Made by a program: the position numbers and the translations under genes | From: a virus | Length of the DNA: 60,254 bases | Direction: 5' to 3' (one strand) | Virus record (IMG/VR): IMGVR_UViG_3300045747_000144 | Span: 1-60,254 of that record | The notes under the pieces: generated by a model | What the model was told of the DNA's origin: nothing | The model's input: only the letters and a program-made list of their open reading frames with translations | Database searches by the model: none | In this document: in pieces, positions 16,171-22,755 of the stretch | Layout of the letters: every line of letters begins with the position of its first letter | Position numbering within the stretch: the stretch's first letter is position 1

Positions 16171-16356
16171 ATGAAAGATACACTATTACTCATATCAGAA
16201 ACAGTAGGGGATATTGAAGTGGCTATACTTAAAGGTGTATTACGTGAAGCATCAGAGTATATAGGAGAACTAGAAGGGGAAGTGCAGCGCTTGCAAGCAA
16301 TGTTTGCTAGTGTACAATGTGTGCTGTATGAAGGTGTCGAACCAGTGCGTGGGTAG
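16171..16356 (+). CDS. small helical protein
   Basis: A 61-residue mostly helical protein (EASEYIGELEGEVQRLQAMFASVQ forms a short coiled coil) that begins one base after the helicase stop. No family recognised. Confidence 0.55.
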   Translation: MKDTLLLISETVGDIEVAILKGVLREASEYIGELEGEVQRLQAMFASVQCVLYEGVEPVRG

Positions 16357-16577
16357 TGCTGCATGTTGCTGATGGTGTCCCTGTGTCATGACTCAGCAAA
16401 TTTCCCACAGAGAAAATTCACGGTTTTTTGACAGTTTAAAATCAACTACATAGGAGACCGAATTTCACGTTATAAGCGCCCGTTGCTACCTATGTACACC
16501 AGATGATTTCTTAGTCTGCAAGTACTTGCCTTATTTTTCTAGACTATAGTGCCTGCTAGTTGTGTTCCCCAGAGTGC
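16357..16577. other. intergenic region with inverted repeats
   Basis: About 220 bases with no gene before the first promoter of the small-gene array. It contains a perfect 12 bp palindrome, GCAAGTACTTGC (16518-16529), and an 8 bp inverted pair, TACATAGG (16447-16454) and CCTATGTA (16489-16496). A stretch ACAGTTTAAAATCAAC (from about 16430) nearly matches ACAGTGTAAAATCAAC upstream of the 2267 gene. Operator, terminator or replication-start roles are all possible; none is shown. Confidence 0.45.
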
Positions 16578-16606
16578 TTGACATCATAGTGCCTATGGTG
16601 CATAAT
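16578..16606 (+). promoter_or_regulatory. early sigma70 promoter
   Basis: TTGACA, 17 bp spacer (TCATAGTGCCTATGGTG), CATAAT. First member of the repeated early-promoter array. Confidence 0.85.
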
Positions 16607-16635
16607 CATTACATGGAATCAAAGAAAAGGCACAT

Positions 16636-16992
16636 ATGAAGACGCTGTCAAGCACCCCAGTCGTTGATGAGTATTTGGATAATGCTGATACAGTATCCAT
16701 ACTAGGTAAGTATGAAGTGAAAGTTAAGACTTATAGTAAGAGTAGCAGTTCGGGTACATGGGCAACCGGATTTAAATTCAGTGACAATACTTATGGGTAT
16801 CTGGTACGGACATTGAGGGGTACTAATTATTATAAACCCTCACGGTATAGCGCTGATCATGGTGTTACTTGGTATGATACATTAATGGAAGCAACTAAAC
16901 AGCGTGGTGGTAAGGTGAATATTAGTTCCATTAAGTCTAAAGAGTTCGCATATGATGCTATTCAGAAGATTAACAGTGAGTATGCATACTAG
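16636..16992 (+). CDS. hypothetical early protein
   Basis: A 118-residue Ser/Thr/Tyr-rich basic protein with an AAAGGCACAT leader and a dedicated early promoter. It contains KYEVKVKTYSKSSSSGTW and TYGYLVRTLRGTNYYKPSRY, suggesting a small beta domain, and a C-terminal helix. No family recognised. A strong promoter immediately upstream suggests expression at the start of infection. Confidence 0.7.
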   Translation: MKTLSSTPVVDEYLDNADTVSILGKYEVKVKTYSKSSSSGTWATGFKFSDNTYGYLVRTLRGTNYYKPSRYSADHGVTWYDTLMEATKQRGGKVNISSIKSKEFAYDAIQKINSEYAY

Positions 16993-17041
16993 TGATGAAA
17001 GATTGTCGTCGCCTGGTGTGTCTGAATGACAAAGTCAGGAT

Positions 17042-17070
17042 TTGACATCAAAGTGCCGATGGTGCATAAT
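17042..17070 (+). promoter_or_regulatory. early sigma70 promoter
   Basis: TTGACA, 17 bp spacer (TCAAAGTGCCGATGGTG), CATAAT, followed by the shared leader AATCAATCATAGACTCAAAA. Confidence 0.87.
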
Positions 17071-17106
17071 CAATCATAGACTCAAAAATCATCAATAGGA
17101 TCAATC

Positions 17107-17991
17107 ATGTTTAAAGTAGAATTCAACAAGACCCTGGGCAAGTGGGATGGCATCGTTAATGGCAAGGTTGTGTCCCGTGCCTCCAGTAAGGACCGTGTTG
17201 TCTCTACATTACAAAGTAAGTATGGTATGCCTCAGAATGGTATGAGCAATAATCAAGTGCAAGCAGTGTTTGAGGCACCAAAGTGTGAGTTCTCGGTTGA
17301 GGAAAGATTCGATTTCATTCAGGATTTTGTTAAGATGGTGGCTAAGAAATCCATTACATCATTGATTCTGACAGGTGACGGTGGCATTGGCAAGACATAT
17401 ACAGTTATCAATACCCTGAAGAAATTGGGCATGATTGAAGAAGAGATTGGTGATTACGCTCCGGATGCAGATTTTGTTACTATTAAGGGTTTCAGTACCG
17501 CTAAAGCATTATATCGTACATTGTGGGAAAACAATGGTAAGATCATTATATTTGATGATGCAGATTCAGTACACAAAGACCCAATTGGTGCTAATATCCT
17601 GAAAGGTGCATTGGATTCGGATCCTAAACGTGTTATCAGTTGGGGTGCAGATTTCAGTGATAAGGAAGAGTTACCCAATAAGTTTGAGTTCACAGGCCGT
17701 GTTATTTTCATTAGTAACCTCCCATTATCAAAGTTTCCCCAGCCCTTGTTATCTCGTGCTATGAAGGTTGATTTGACTCTTAATGCAGATGAAAAGGTTG
17801 ACCGTATTGCTCATGTATTCAAGGAAGATAATAACAACAAAGAAGAGAAAGCAGAAGTGTTGTCATTTATTAAGAAGAACCTGGATAAGATCACTGATTT
17901 GAATATCCGTTCAGCATTCAGTATCCTTAAACTCAAAATGACAATGGGTGACAAGTGGGAACGAATCAGTTTGTACACAGCCATGGCATGA
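17107..17991 (+). CDS. AAA+ ATPase
   Basis: A 294-residue protein with a small N-terminal domain (about residues 1-60, basic, KWDGIVNGKVVSRASSKDR) and an AAA+ core. Walker A is G-D-G-G-I-G-K-T (about residues 96-103) and Walker B is I-I-I-F-D-D-A-D. Sensor 1 is VIFISNLPLSKFPQPLLSRAMKV with the SRA arginine. A C-terminal helical lid ends FSILKLKM. Similar stand-alone ATPases occur in phages with large early regions; their substrate is unknown to me. An early promoter and leader like the neighbours' precede it. Confidence 0.85.
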   Translation: MFKVEFNKTLGKWDGIVNGKVVSRASSKDRVVSTLQSKYGMPQNGMSNNQVQAVFEAPKCEFSVEERFDFIQDFVKMVAKKSITSLILTGDGGIGKTYTVINTLKKLGMIEEEIGDYAPDADFVTIKGFSTAKALYRTLWENNGKIIIFDDADSVHKDPIGANILKGALDSDPKRVISWGADFSDKEELPNKFEFTGRVIFISNLPLSKFPQPLLSRAMKVDLTLNADEKVDRIAHVFKEDNNNKEEKAEVLSFIKKNLDKITDLNIRSAFSILKLKMTMGDKWERISLYTAMA

Positions 17992-17993
17992 GG

Positions 17994-18022
17994 TTGACAT
18001 CAAAGTGTGGATCCTCAATAAT
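17994..18022 (+). promoter_or_regulatory. early sigma70 promoter (CTCAATAAT type)
   Basis: TTGACA, 17 bp spacer (TCAAAGTGTGGATCCTC), AATAAT. It lies just after the AAA+ gene, whose TGA stop ends at 17991. Confidence 0.83.
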
Positions 18023-18046
18023 TGTTTAACAAGTTAGGAACACATC

Positions 18047-18244
18047 ATGCAAATTTTCACAAACACCCCAGTCCAAACGACCTTCCGCTTTGCAGATGAT
18101 TTCACAGTGATGCAATTGTTGGGGTGTGGCATCATCCTCATTCATTCTGATTTTGCATTGCTTGCAGCAAAGAATTTGGGATGCAAGGTCCGTACATTGT
18201 GTGGTAAGCGTTTTGGTTTGTCAGTGTTCACGAAGGCAGTATGA
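18047..18244 (+). CDS. small early protein, function unknown
   Basis: A 65-residue protein in a promoter-led cassette. It has a hydrophobic middle (LLGCGIILIHSDFALLAAKNLGC) and a basic C-terminal half. It overlaps the next gene at ATGATG. No family recognised. Confidence 0.6.
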   Translation: MQIFTNTPVQTTFRFADDFTVMQLLGCGIILIHSDFALLAAKNLGCKVRTLCGKRFGLSVFTKAV

Positions 18245-18441
18245 TGTTTACAGTTATCCGTGTGTACAGCAAGACAGAAGACGACAAAGTGTGCGTGGTG
18301 TCAGGCAACGCGTTGCTCCGTACATACTTCAATATGAGTGAGTTTGTGGTGGCAGACATCATGCAGCTCACTGGCACTGATGTGGTCATTGGGTCATCTT
18401 TGTCAAAGACACAGTTCAACCGTACGTACAAACGTGCTTGA
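18241..18441 (+). CDS. small early protein, function unknown
   Basis: A 66-residue protein (MMFTVIRVYSKTEDDKVCVV...) overlapping the previous stop. Its own TGA stop is embedded in the TTGACA of the next promoter. No family recognised. Confidence 0.6.
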   Translation: MMFTVIRVYSKTEDDKVCVVSGNALLRTYFNMSEFVVADIMQLTGTDVVIGSSLSKTQFNRTYKRA

Positions 18442-18466
18442 CATCAAAGTCCCTATAGTGCATAAT
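18438..18466 (+). promoter_or_regulatory. early sigma70 promoter
   Basis: TTGACA, 17 bp spacer (TCAAAGTCCCTATAGTG), CATAAT, shared leader AATCAATCATAGACTCAAAA. The -35 contains the upstream gene's stop. Confidence 0.88.
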
Positions 18467-18502
18467 CAATCATAGACTCAAAAATCATCAAAAGGAATCA
18501 AA

Positions 18503-18769
18503 ATGGCTAAAGCAACAACTCTTCAGGTTCGTAGTATCATGCGTGAATCGTTGGGACGCAACGCGACAATCTATACTAATAAGACAACAGGTGACACTTC
18601 TCGCAATCGCCGTGTCAAAGCATATTACAATGGTGATAAGAAATTGGTTAAGAAGTTGCAGAAACTTGCAGGTAAAGATAATGTTTATATCCTGGGTGAG
18701 GGTGTAAAGAATTGTTATGGTCGCTTAATCGAGGCCAGTTTGATTGTGAAGTGTAAGTTGGCTAAGTAG
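18503..18769 (+). CDS. small basic early protein
   Basis: An 88-residue strongly basic protein with an AAAGGAATC ribosome-binding site. The composition (KATTLQVRSIMRESLGRNATIYTNK, NRRVKAYYNGDKKLVKKLQKL) suggests nucleic-acid binding. Small basic early proteins of T4-like phages often bind host RNA polymerase or nucleic acid; here that is inference only. Confidence 0.65.
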   Translation: MAKATTLQVRSIMRESLGRNATIYTNKTTGDTSRNRRVKAYYNGDKKLVKKLQKLAGKDNVYILGEGVKNCYGRLIEASLIVKCKLAK

Positions 18770-18779
18770 GTTGCGAAGC

Positions 18780-18808
18780 TTGACCTCAAAGTCCCTATAG
18801 TGCATAAT
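18780..18808 (+). promoter_or_regulatory. early sigma70 promoter
   Basis: TTGACC, 17 bp spacer (TCAAAGTCCCTATAGTG), CATAAT. One mismatch to the -35 consensus, same spacer as the 18438 copy. Confidence 0.82.
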
Positions 18809-18838
18809 CAATCATAGACAATCAACAAAGGAATGAAA

Positions 18839-19060
18839 ATGGATAAGGCTCAAGTGTTTTTGGTTCTCGGTGATAATGGTGGAGGCAACAGTGGCAATTC
18901 AGTGTTCGGTGTGTATCCCACACAAGAGCTTGCAGAGGCACGCGTGGCTAAGCTGGAAGCATTGTATAAAGCAGGTGAAGACGGGTGTGAGTGCATGTGG
19001 GTGGATATGGTCTCAGTGGGTGCAGAAGGTGCTGATTGTCGCATCCCAGTAGAAGGTTGA
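18839..19060 (+). CDS. small early protein, function unknown
   Basis: A 73-residue protein. ATG 18839 is preferred over ATG 18833 because AAAGGA ends directly before 18833. It begins MDKAQVFLVLGDNGGGNSGNSVFGVYPT, followed by TQELAEARVAKLEALY, a pattern of small proteins that report field or argument values in many phages. Its stop lies within the next promoter's TTGACA. Confidence 0.62.
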   Translation: MDKAQVFLVLGDNGGGNSGNSVFGVYPTQELAEARVAKLEALYKAGEDGCECMWVDMVSVGAEGADCRIPVEG

Positions 19061-19085
19061 CATTAAAGTCCCCATCCTCAATAAT
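19057..19085 (+). promoter_or_regulatory. early sigma70 promoter (CTCAATAAT type)
   Basis: TTGACA, 17 bp spacer (TTAAAGTCCCCATCCTC), AATAAT. Confidence 0.85.
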
Positions 19086-19110
19086 TGATCATCAAATAAG
19101 GAAATCAATC

Positions 19111-19416
19111 ATGCAAGCAGCTAAAAAGATCACAAAGGCAACATTCAAAAGTTTCTTGAAGAAGAACCCTGGCAAGATCTATGTCAAGACGAGGACTCGC
19201 TTTGACGGTATGACGGATGGCATTGAGGATTGTCAAGACCAGGGATGGAGCCTTGCACGTGCAGCAGACCACACGTTTGAGAACAACCTGGGGATCGCTG
19301 GTGTCTGGCTGGTGGGTGGATCAAGGAATTATTTCAGAGAAGTCAAGGAAGAGAACTTCACTGGCATCGACGTCTACAATTGTTGTGGTCATTTCATGGT
19401 TGGGGTTCGTGTTTGA
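19111..19416 (+). CDS. hypothetical early protein
   Basis: A 101-residue basic protein beginning MQAAKKITKATFKSFLKKN, with a beta-rich second half (IYVKTRTRFDG ... AGVWLVGGSRNYFREV). Its start is the first ATG after the promoter leader. The TGA stop is embedded in the following promoter. No family recognised. Confidence 0.65.
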   Translation: MQAAKKITKATFKSFLKKNPGKIYVKTRTRFDGMTDGIEDCQDQGWSLARAADHTFENNLGIAGVWLVGGSRNYFREVKEENFTGIDVYNCCGHFMVGVRV

Positions 19417-19441
19417 CATTTAAGTGCCGATGGGTTATCAT
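19413..19441 (+). promoter_or_regulatory. early sigma70 promoter
   Basis: TTGACA, 17 bp spacer (TTTAAGTGCCGATGGGT), TATCAT, a divergent member of the family. Confidence 0.75.
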
Positions 19442-19471
19442 ACATCATAGACAATCAAAAAGGAACATGAA

Positions 19472-19534
19472 ATGACAGAAGCAATGAAGACCCTGGCCCT
19501 TGCATATGCACAATCGCTGGTTGAGTCCATGTGA
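19472..19534 (+). CDS. very short peptide gene (20 residues)
   Basis: AAAAAGGAACATGAA leads to ATG 19472, encoding MTEAMKTLALAYAQSLVESM. The TGA overlaps the next ATG (TGATG). Either a leader peptide that couples translation of the next gene or a real micro-protein. Confidence 0.4.
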   Translation: MTEAMKTLALAYAQSLVESM

Positions 19535-19659
19535 TGAGTGTGCAGAGTGAAACAAGCAACCTCCAAGAAGACAAGGTTGCATTAAAGCAAGCTCGCAACG
19601 CAATGTATGACCTCCAGTATGCATTGGATCAAGAAGCGTGCAAACAGGCAGCGCTTTGA
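19534..19659 (+). CDS. small helical protein
   Basis: A 41-residue helical protein (NLQEDKVALKQARNAMYDLQYAL) coupled to the preceding peptide by TGATG. Its stop lies in the next TTGACA. Confidence 0.5.
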   Translation: MSVQSETSNLQEDKVALKQARNAMYDLQYALDQEACKQAAL

Positions 19660-19684
19660 CAGTTAAGTCCCTATGGTGCATAAT
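19656..19684 (+). promoter_or_regulatory. early sigma70 promoter
   Basis: TTGACA, 17 bp spacer (GTTAAGTCCCTATGGTG), CATAAT, then ACATCATGGACTC. Confidence 0.85.
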
Positions 19685-19713
19685 ACATCATGGACTCAAA
19701 AATGGAACACAAA

Positions 19714-19848
19714 ATGAATGATTACATCATAAGCGAAATGAATGGCAACTACTGGGACGAGATCCTCAATCAATCATTCTATGCAGGTGTTGGTATGTCC
19801 GACAATGCTACATTTTATGATTTTGTTTATATGTACTGTGGAGCATAA
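19714..19848 (+). CDS. small early protein
   Basis: A 44-residue acidic protein (MNDYIISEMNGNYWDEILNQ...), first ATG of the cassette, after a weak GGAAC ribosome-binding site. No family recognised. Confidence 0.5.
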   Translation: MNDYIISEMNGNYWDEILNQSFYAGVGMSDNATFYDFVYMYCGA

Positions 19849-19849
19849 G

Positions 19850-19930
19850 ATGATTATATCTGTTCTGATTGGTGTGGCGGTTATTGGCGCTATTATGCAT
19901 TTTCAACGTATTGATGGTGAGTGGCTATGA
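19850..19930 (+). CDS. single-span membrane micro-protein
   Basis: A 26-residue protein, MIISVLIGVAVIGAIMHFQR followed by six residues, that is almost entirely one membrane segment. It overlaps the next gene (ATGA). Tiny phage membrane peptides may affect the host membrane or proteases; this is unproven here. Confidence 0.5.
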   Translation: MIISVLIGVAVIGAIMHFQRIDGEWL

Positions 19931-20124
19931 AAAGTGTTATTATGATTGAGCATGGTCGCAGGACCTGTGCAGTTCGTCCTGGTGAGCATTGCATCATGTT
20001 GGGGGAAAGAGCCCTGGGCACTATCCCGGTGTGCCTGATGTTCCCAGGGACTGACCTTAAGGAAGAAGCAGGGTGGCTCATCCGTTGTGATGCCTGCATT
20101 AAGATGTTCGTACCAGTGCCTTGA
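19927..20124 (+). CDS. Cys-containing small protein
   Basis: A 65-residue protein with cysteines in RTCAVRPGEHC, PVCLMF and RCDACIKMF, which could form a zinc site. Start at ATG 19927, coupled to the membrane peptide. Confidence 0.58.
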   Translation: MKSVIMIEHGRRTCAVRPGEHCIMLGERALGTIPVCLMFPGTDLKEEAGWLIRCDACIKMFVPVP

Positions 20125-20130
20125 CGCAGT

Positions 20131-20159
20131 TTGACATTAAAGTTCCTATCCTCAATAAT
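20131..20159 (+). promoter_or_regulatory. early sigma70 promoter (CTCAATAAT type)
   Basis: TTGACA, 17 bp spacer (TTAAAGTTCCTATCCTC), AATAAT, followed by ACATCATAGAG. Confidence 0.86.
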
Positions 20160-20186
20160 ACATCATAGAGTGAAAAGGAACACAAA

Positions 20187-20330
20187 ATGTTAGTAAAAGA
20201 GTTGATAGAGGTTTTGAAGTCAATGGATCAGGACAAAGACGTGGTGTTGTGGAATGAAGAGTATGATTGTAAGGAGTCCATCCAGCAGATCGAAGAATTG
20301 ACAGAAGACGAAGTGGTAATGATCTGGTAA
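20187..20330 (+). CDS. small acidic early protein
   Basis: A 47-residue acidic protein (MLVKELIEVLKSMDQDKDVVLW...) with an AAAGGAACAC leader. The pattern LxxLKxMDQDxxVV is common in short phage proteins of unknown role. Confidence 0.55.
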   Translation: MLVKELIEVLKSMDQDKDVVLWNEEYDCKESIQQIEELTEDEVVMIW

Positions 20331-20339
20331 CAAAGGAAC

Positions 20340-20504
20340 ATGATGAGAACATACAAAGCATTCTACCGCGGCAAGACATGCATTGTCATTGCCGAGACAT
20401 CCTACTCTGCACAGGAACAAGCAGCATCCTTCTTCAAAGCGAAGAAGTCATATGATGTTGCCATTGTGTTGGCAGACGTCCCAGTGGATACGGCATCACT
20501 ATGA
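20340..20504 (+). CDS. conserved small phage protein, function unknown
   Basis: A 54-residue protein containing RTYKAFYRGKTCIVIAETS, then YSAQEQAASFFKAKKSYDV and ADVPVD. This exact architecture is widespread in unrelated tailed phages. AAAGGAAC precedes ATG 20340. No function is known to me. Confidence 0.68.
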   Translation: MMRTYKAFYRGKTCIVIAETSYSAQEQAASFFKAKKSYDVAIVLADVPVDTASL

Positions 20505-20682
20505 GGCCCGTCAATACACCAACCTGCTCTTAGAGATGATTGAGGAAGGTTGCCTCAGTAAGGATGTGGTCATCGCTGCATGTTTGGACTATATGAGTGA
20601 GATTGATGTCCAGGTTATGATGGAAGACAATGAGTTTGTGGAGGATGAGGAGGACATGTTCTTTCGTGAGGCTACACGATGA
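20488..20682 (+). CDS. conserved small phage protein with unusual start
   Basis: The segment YEARQYTNLLLEMIEEGCLSK, then AACLDYMSEIDVQVMMEDNEF, matches a small family frequent in phages, usually about 55-60 residues starting a few residues before YEARQYTN. In frame there is no ATG, GTG or TTG at that position. The candidates are ATA 20488 or the internal ATG 20536, which would delete the conserved head. The gene overlaps the previous one and is coupled (ATGA) to the next. Confidence 0.5.
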   Translation: MRHHYEARQYTNLLLEMIEEGCLSKDVVIAACLDYMSEIDVQVMMEDNEFVEDEEDMFFREATR

Positions 20683-20900
20683 GTAAGTACACACTGAAAC
20701 GTCCTACCCGTGCATCAGGTGACTATGGGCCTTACGAACAGGGATATGACCATGGTGCCGCTGGTGATGCATACGAGAATATCTATGACCAGCCTGGCGA
20801 AGAGTGTGATCACGCATCATACCAATATGGGTGGATAGACGGCTCAGTGGCTATGTTCAGGGCATGGGAGGCAGTCAATTTGACATCAAAGTCCCTATAG
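20679..20900 (+). CDS. small early protein, function unknown
   Basis: A 73-residue protein, Gly/Tyr/Asp-rich (DYGPYEQGYDHGAAGDAYEN), resembling the RSGxYPxYAxxGYDQGSRGDxYDN pattern of common small phage proteins. Its coding sequence runs through the next promoter's -35 and most of its spacer (stop 20898-20900). Confidence 0.6.
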   Translation: MSKYTLKRPTRASGDYGPYEQGYDHGAAGDAYENIYDQPGEECDHASYQYGWIDGSVAMFRAWEAVNLTSKSL

Positions 20901-20908
20901 TGCATAAT
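20880..20908 (+). promoter_or_regulatory. early sigma70 promoter
   Basis: TTGACA, 17 bp spacer (TCAAAGTCCCTATAGTG), CATAAT, then ACATCATAGCATC. It overlaps the end of the upstream coding sequence. Confidence 0.87.
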
Positions 20909-20935
20909 ACATCATAGCATCAAAAAAGGAACAGT

Positions 20936-21274
20936 ATGTCAATGAACCTAAACATCCAGGCAGTCCGTAAGGTCATGGTTATCAAGACGGGCAAAGTCCG
21001 TAACCAATCATTGGATTTTGACTGTGTGCAGACCCCTACTAGGGTGTCATATGAGATCATGGAGATGGCAGACAAGATCGCTGGGTATAAGGCATACGTC
21101 ATGAGCATCAGTCAGGATGAGGAAGAAGAATTGTACGCAGATGATGACTATATGTGTGAGGAACCAATTGGTACACGCACAGTCAATCGTGGTGCAGATC
21201 ATTGCAGGGACCTAGACATGTTCCTTTCAACATGCGCTGACGAAGGGTACGACATTGAAGTTTATGTAATGTAA
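20936..21274 (+). CDS. hypothetical acidic early protein
   Basis: A 112-residue protein with a basic start (SMNLNIQAVRKVMVIKTGKVR) and an acidic second half (EEEELYADDDYMCEEPIG). An AAAAGGAACAGT ribosome-binding site supports ATG 20936. No family recognised. Confidence 0.62.
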   Translation: MSMNLNIQAVRKVMVIKTGKVRNQSLDFDCVQTPTRVSYEIMEMADKIAGYKAYVMSISQDEEEELYADDDYMCEEPIGTRTVNRGADHCRDLDMFLSTCADEGYDIEVYVM

Positions 21275-21283
21275 GGAACCACC

Positions 21284-21481
21284 ATGTATTGTATTGTAGA
21301 GAAGATCACCGTGGACAACGTGTCCTGGACTGAGTGTATTGAGAAGTGCGAGTCTATCAAGGAAGCCAATGTGTTGTATGAGAAGTATGATGCAATGGGT
21401 AAACACTGTTGGGTAGAGTCAATCCGTGACCCTCTGGAGACCTTAGAGGACGTTGATGATGAGTTAGGATGCTGCCCTTGA
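21284..21481 (+). CDS. small acidic early protein
   Basis: A 65-residue protein (MYCIVEKITVDNVSWTECIEKCESI...) with AAGGAACC upstream. The TGA stop lies inside the next promoter's TTGACA. No family recognised. Confidence 0.58.
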   Translation: MYCIVEKITVDNVSWTECIEKCESIKEANVLYEKYDAMGKHCWVESIRDPLETLEDVDDELGCCP

Positions 21482-21506
21482 CATTAAAGTGCCTATCCTC
21501 AATAAT
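21478..21506 (+). promoter_or_regulatory. early sigma70 promoter (CTCAATAAT type)
   Basis: TTGACA, 17 bp spacer (TTAAAGTGCCTATCCTC), AATAAT. Confidence 0.86.
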
Positions 21507-21529
21507 TAATCATCAAAAAGGAACACATC

Positions 21530-21736
21530 ATGCCGAGAATCAATGCCCCTCAAGTCGCTTACCGTGTTGACATCATCGAATCTGAACGTGGATGGGGTCA
21601 AAAGGTTGATGAAACCATATACTTTGACAATGAAGCAGAAGCAAAGGAATATGTCCGTGCTTATAACTTGCAGCATAATACAGCAGATAGTGCACCTGAT
21701 TGGTACATGCGTGCTGACTATGTGGGGAAGAGATAA
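21530..21736 (+). CDS. small early protein
   Basis: A 68-residue protein (INAPQVAYRVDIIESERGWG ... EAKEYVRAYN). The pattern of a short sheet followed by EAxxYVxxYN is common in small phage proteins. It overlaps the metalloprotease gene by one base (TAATG). Confidence 0.6.
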   Translation: MPRINAPQVAYRVDIIESERGWGQKVDETIYFDNEAEAKEYVRAYNLQHNTADSAPDWYMRADYVGKR

Positions 21737-22140
21737 TGGACTTCACTATTGCAGGCTATAGCAAACGTGACAAGTTCATTGCTAGCATGCTCCCTTCTAT
21801 GTTGTCACAGTTGAAGTTGGGCAGTAGCAAACGTTCCCTCATGGTTAAGGTCACCGTGGAATGTGAACATGAGGGTAGCACCACTTGTGTGCCAGAGATC
21901 AACGCATACTTGGTCCTACTGAAACCTGCTACCTATGTGCAAATGGCGCTCACCCTAGCGCATGAACTAGTGCATGTTAAACAGTTCGCTACAGGCAAAC
22001 TCAAGGCCTATGATGGAGGGCACGTGTGGAGTGGTTCGACATACCCGGACTCTACTCCCTACTTGGATCAACCATGGGAAGTGCAAGCCTATGCTAAACA
22101 AGAGATTATCATGCGAAGGTCATTCGAGCTTGACACTTAA
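21736..22140 (+). CDS. SprT-like zinc metalloprotease
   Basis: A 134-residue predicted metallopeptidase. The zinc motif H-E-L-V-H is in ALTLAHELVHVKQFATGK (about residues 75-92), with the catalytic Glu between the two His. The downstream PWEVQAYAKQ supplies the likely third ligand Glu, as in SprT/M48-type minimal phage proteases. No signal peptide, so a cytoplasmic target is expected. The partner or substrate is unknown. Its C-terminus overlaps the following promoter. Confidence 0.78.
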   Translation: MDFTIAGYSKRDKFIASMLPSMLSQLKLGSSKRSLMVKVTVECEHEGSTTCVPEINAYLVLLKPATYVQMALTLAHELVHVKQFATGKLKAYDGGHVWSGSTYPDSTPYLDQPWEVQAYAKQEIIMRRSFELDT

Positions 22141-22158
22141 GTCCCCATAGTGCATAAT
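22130..22158 (+). promoter_or_regulatory. early sigma70 promoter
   Basis: TTGACA, 17 bp spacer (CTTAAGTCCCCATAGTG), CATAAT, then ACATCATAGAG. It overlaps the stop of the metalloprotease gene. Confidence 0.86.
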
Positions 22159-22183
22159 ACATCATAGAGAATCAAAAAGGAAC

Positions 22184-22483
22184 ATGATGTCAAAACGTAA
22201 AACAGTGAATGTGACCGACATGGTTACCATAGTGAATGATATGTGCAAACGGTCTGGCGCTGATGCCTCTGGTATCCGTCAGGGTATGATGTTTATGTTG
22301 GAGCACTTCTTGCATGATACCTGGAACTATAAAGGGTATCGCTACTTGCTAGCGAATGAAGTAGAGGATGGACTTCCTGGGGTTAACTATGATGTGAACA
22401 TGGATGGTGTGATGATACCCCACCCTGATTATGAGAAACGATTCGCTAACACCGACAAGACACGAGTGGAGTATTTTAAATGA
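22184..22483 (+). CDS. hypothetical early protein
   Basis: A 99-residue protein starting ATGATG after AAAAAGGAAC. It begins MMSKRKTVNVTDMVTIVNDM and contains a central segment GYRYLLANEVEDGLPGVNYD, typical of a conserved small family in T4-like and other phages. Function unknown. Overlaps the next gene by ATGA. Confidence 0.62.
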   Translation: MMSKRKTVNVTDMVTIVNDMCKRSGADASGIRQGMMFMLEHFLHDTWNYKGYRYLLANEVEDGLPGVNYDVNMDGVMIPHPDYEKRFANTDKTRVEYFK

Positions 22484-22752
22484 AACGATTTGAACTTGAC
22501 TGTTATGAGGTCCGTGAGTCTGACGGTGGAGGTATGTCTGATTATCATATAGCATACTGCAGCACATTGATGCTTGCACAGAAGCTCGCTGATCAGGTTA
22601 AAGGGTGGCGTAATGTGCATCCGTATAAGAAGGTGTTCACTGTGTTTGATGATATGGAAGAAGTGGAAGCCAATAGTAAGGCAAATCTCCGTAAATCCGG
22701 ACTAGCTAAACTAAGTGCCGCAGAGAAGGGTGCGTTAGGTATTAAGGAGTGA
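22480..22752 (+). CDS. hypothetical protein
   Basis: A 90-residue protein coupled by ATGA to the preceding gene, with a C-terminal KSGLAKLSAAEKGALGI segment. No family recognised. Confidence 0.58.
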   Translation: MKRFELDCYEVRESDGGGMSDYHIAYCSTLMLAQKLADQVKGWRNVHPYKKVFTVFDDMEEVEANSKANLRKSGLAKLSAAEKGALGIKE

Positions 22753-22755
22753 ATC

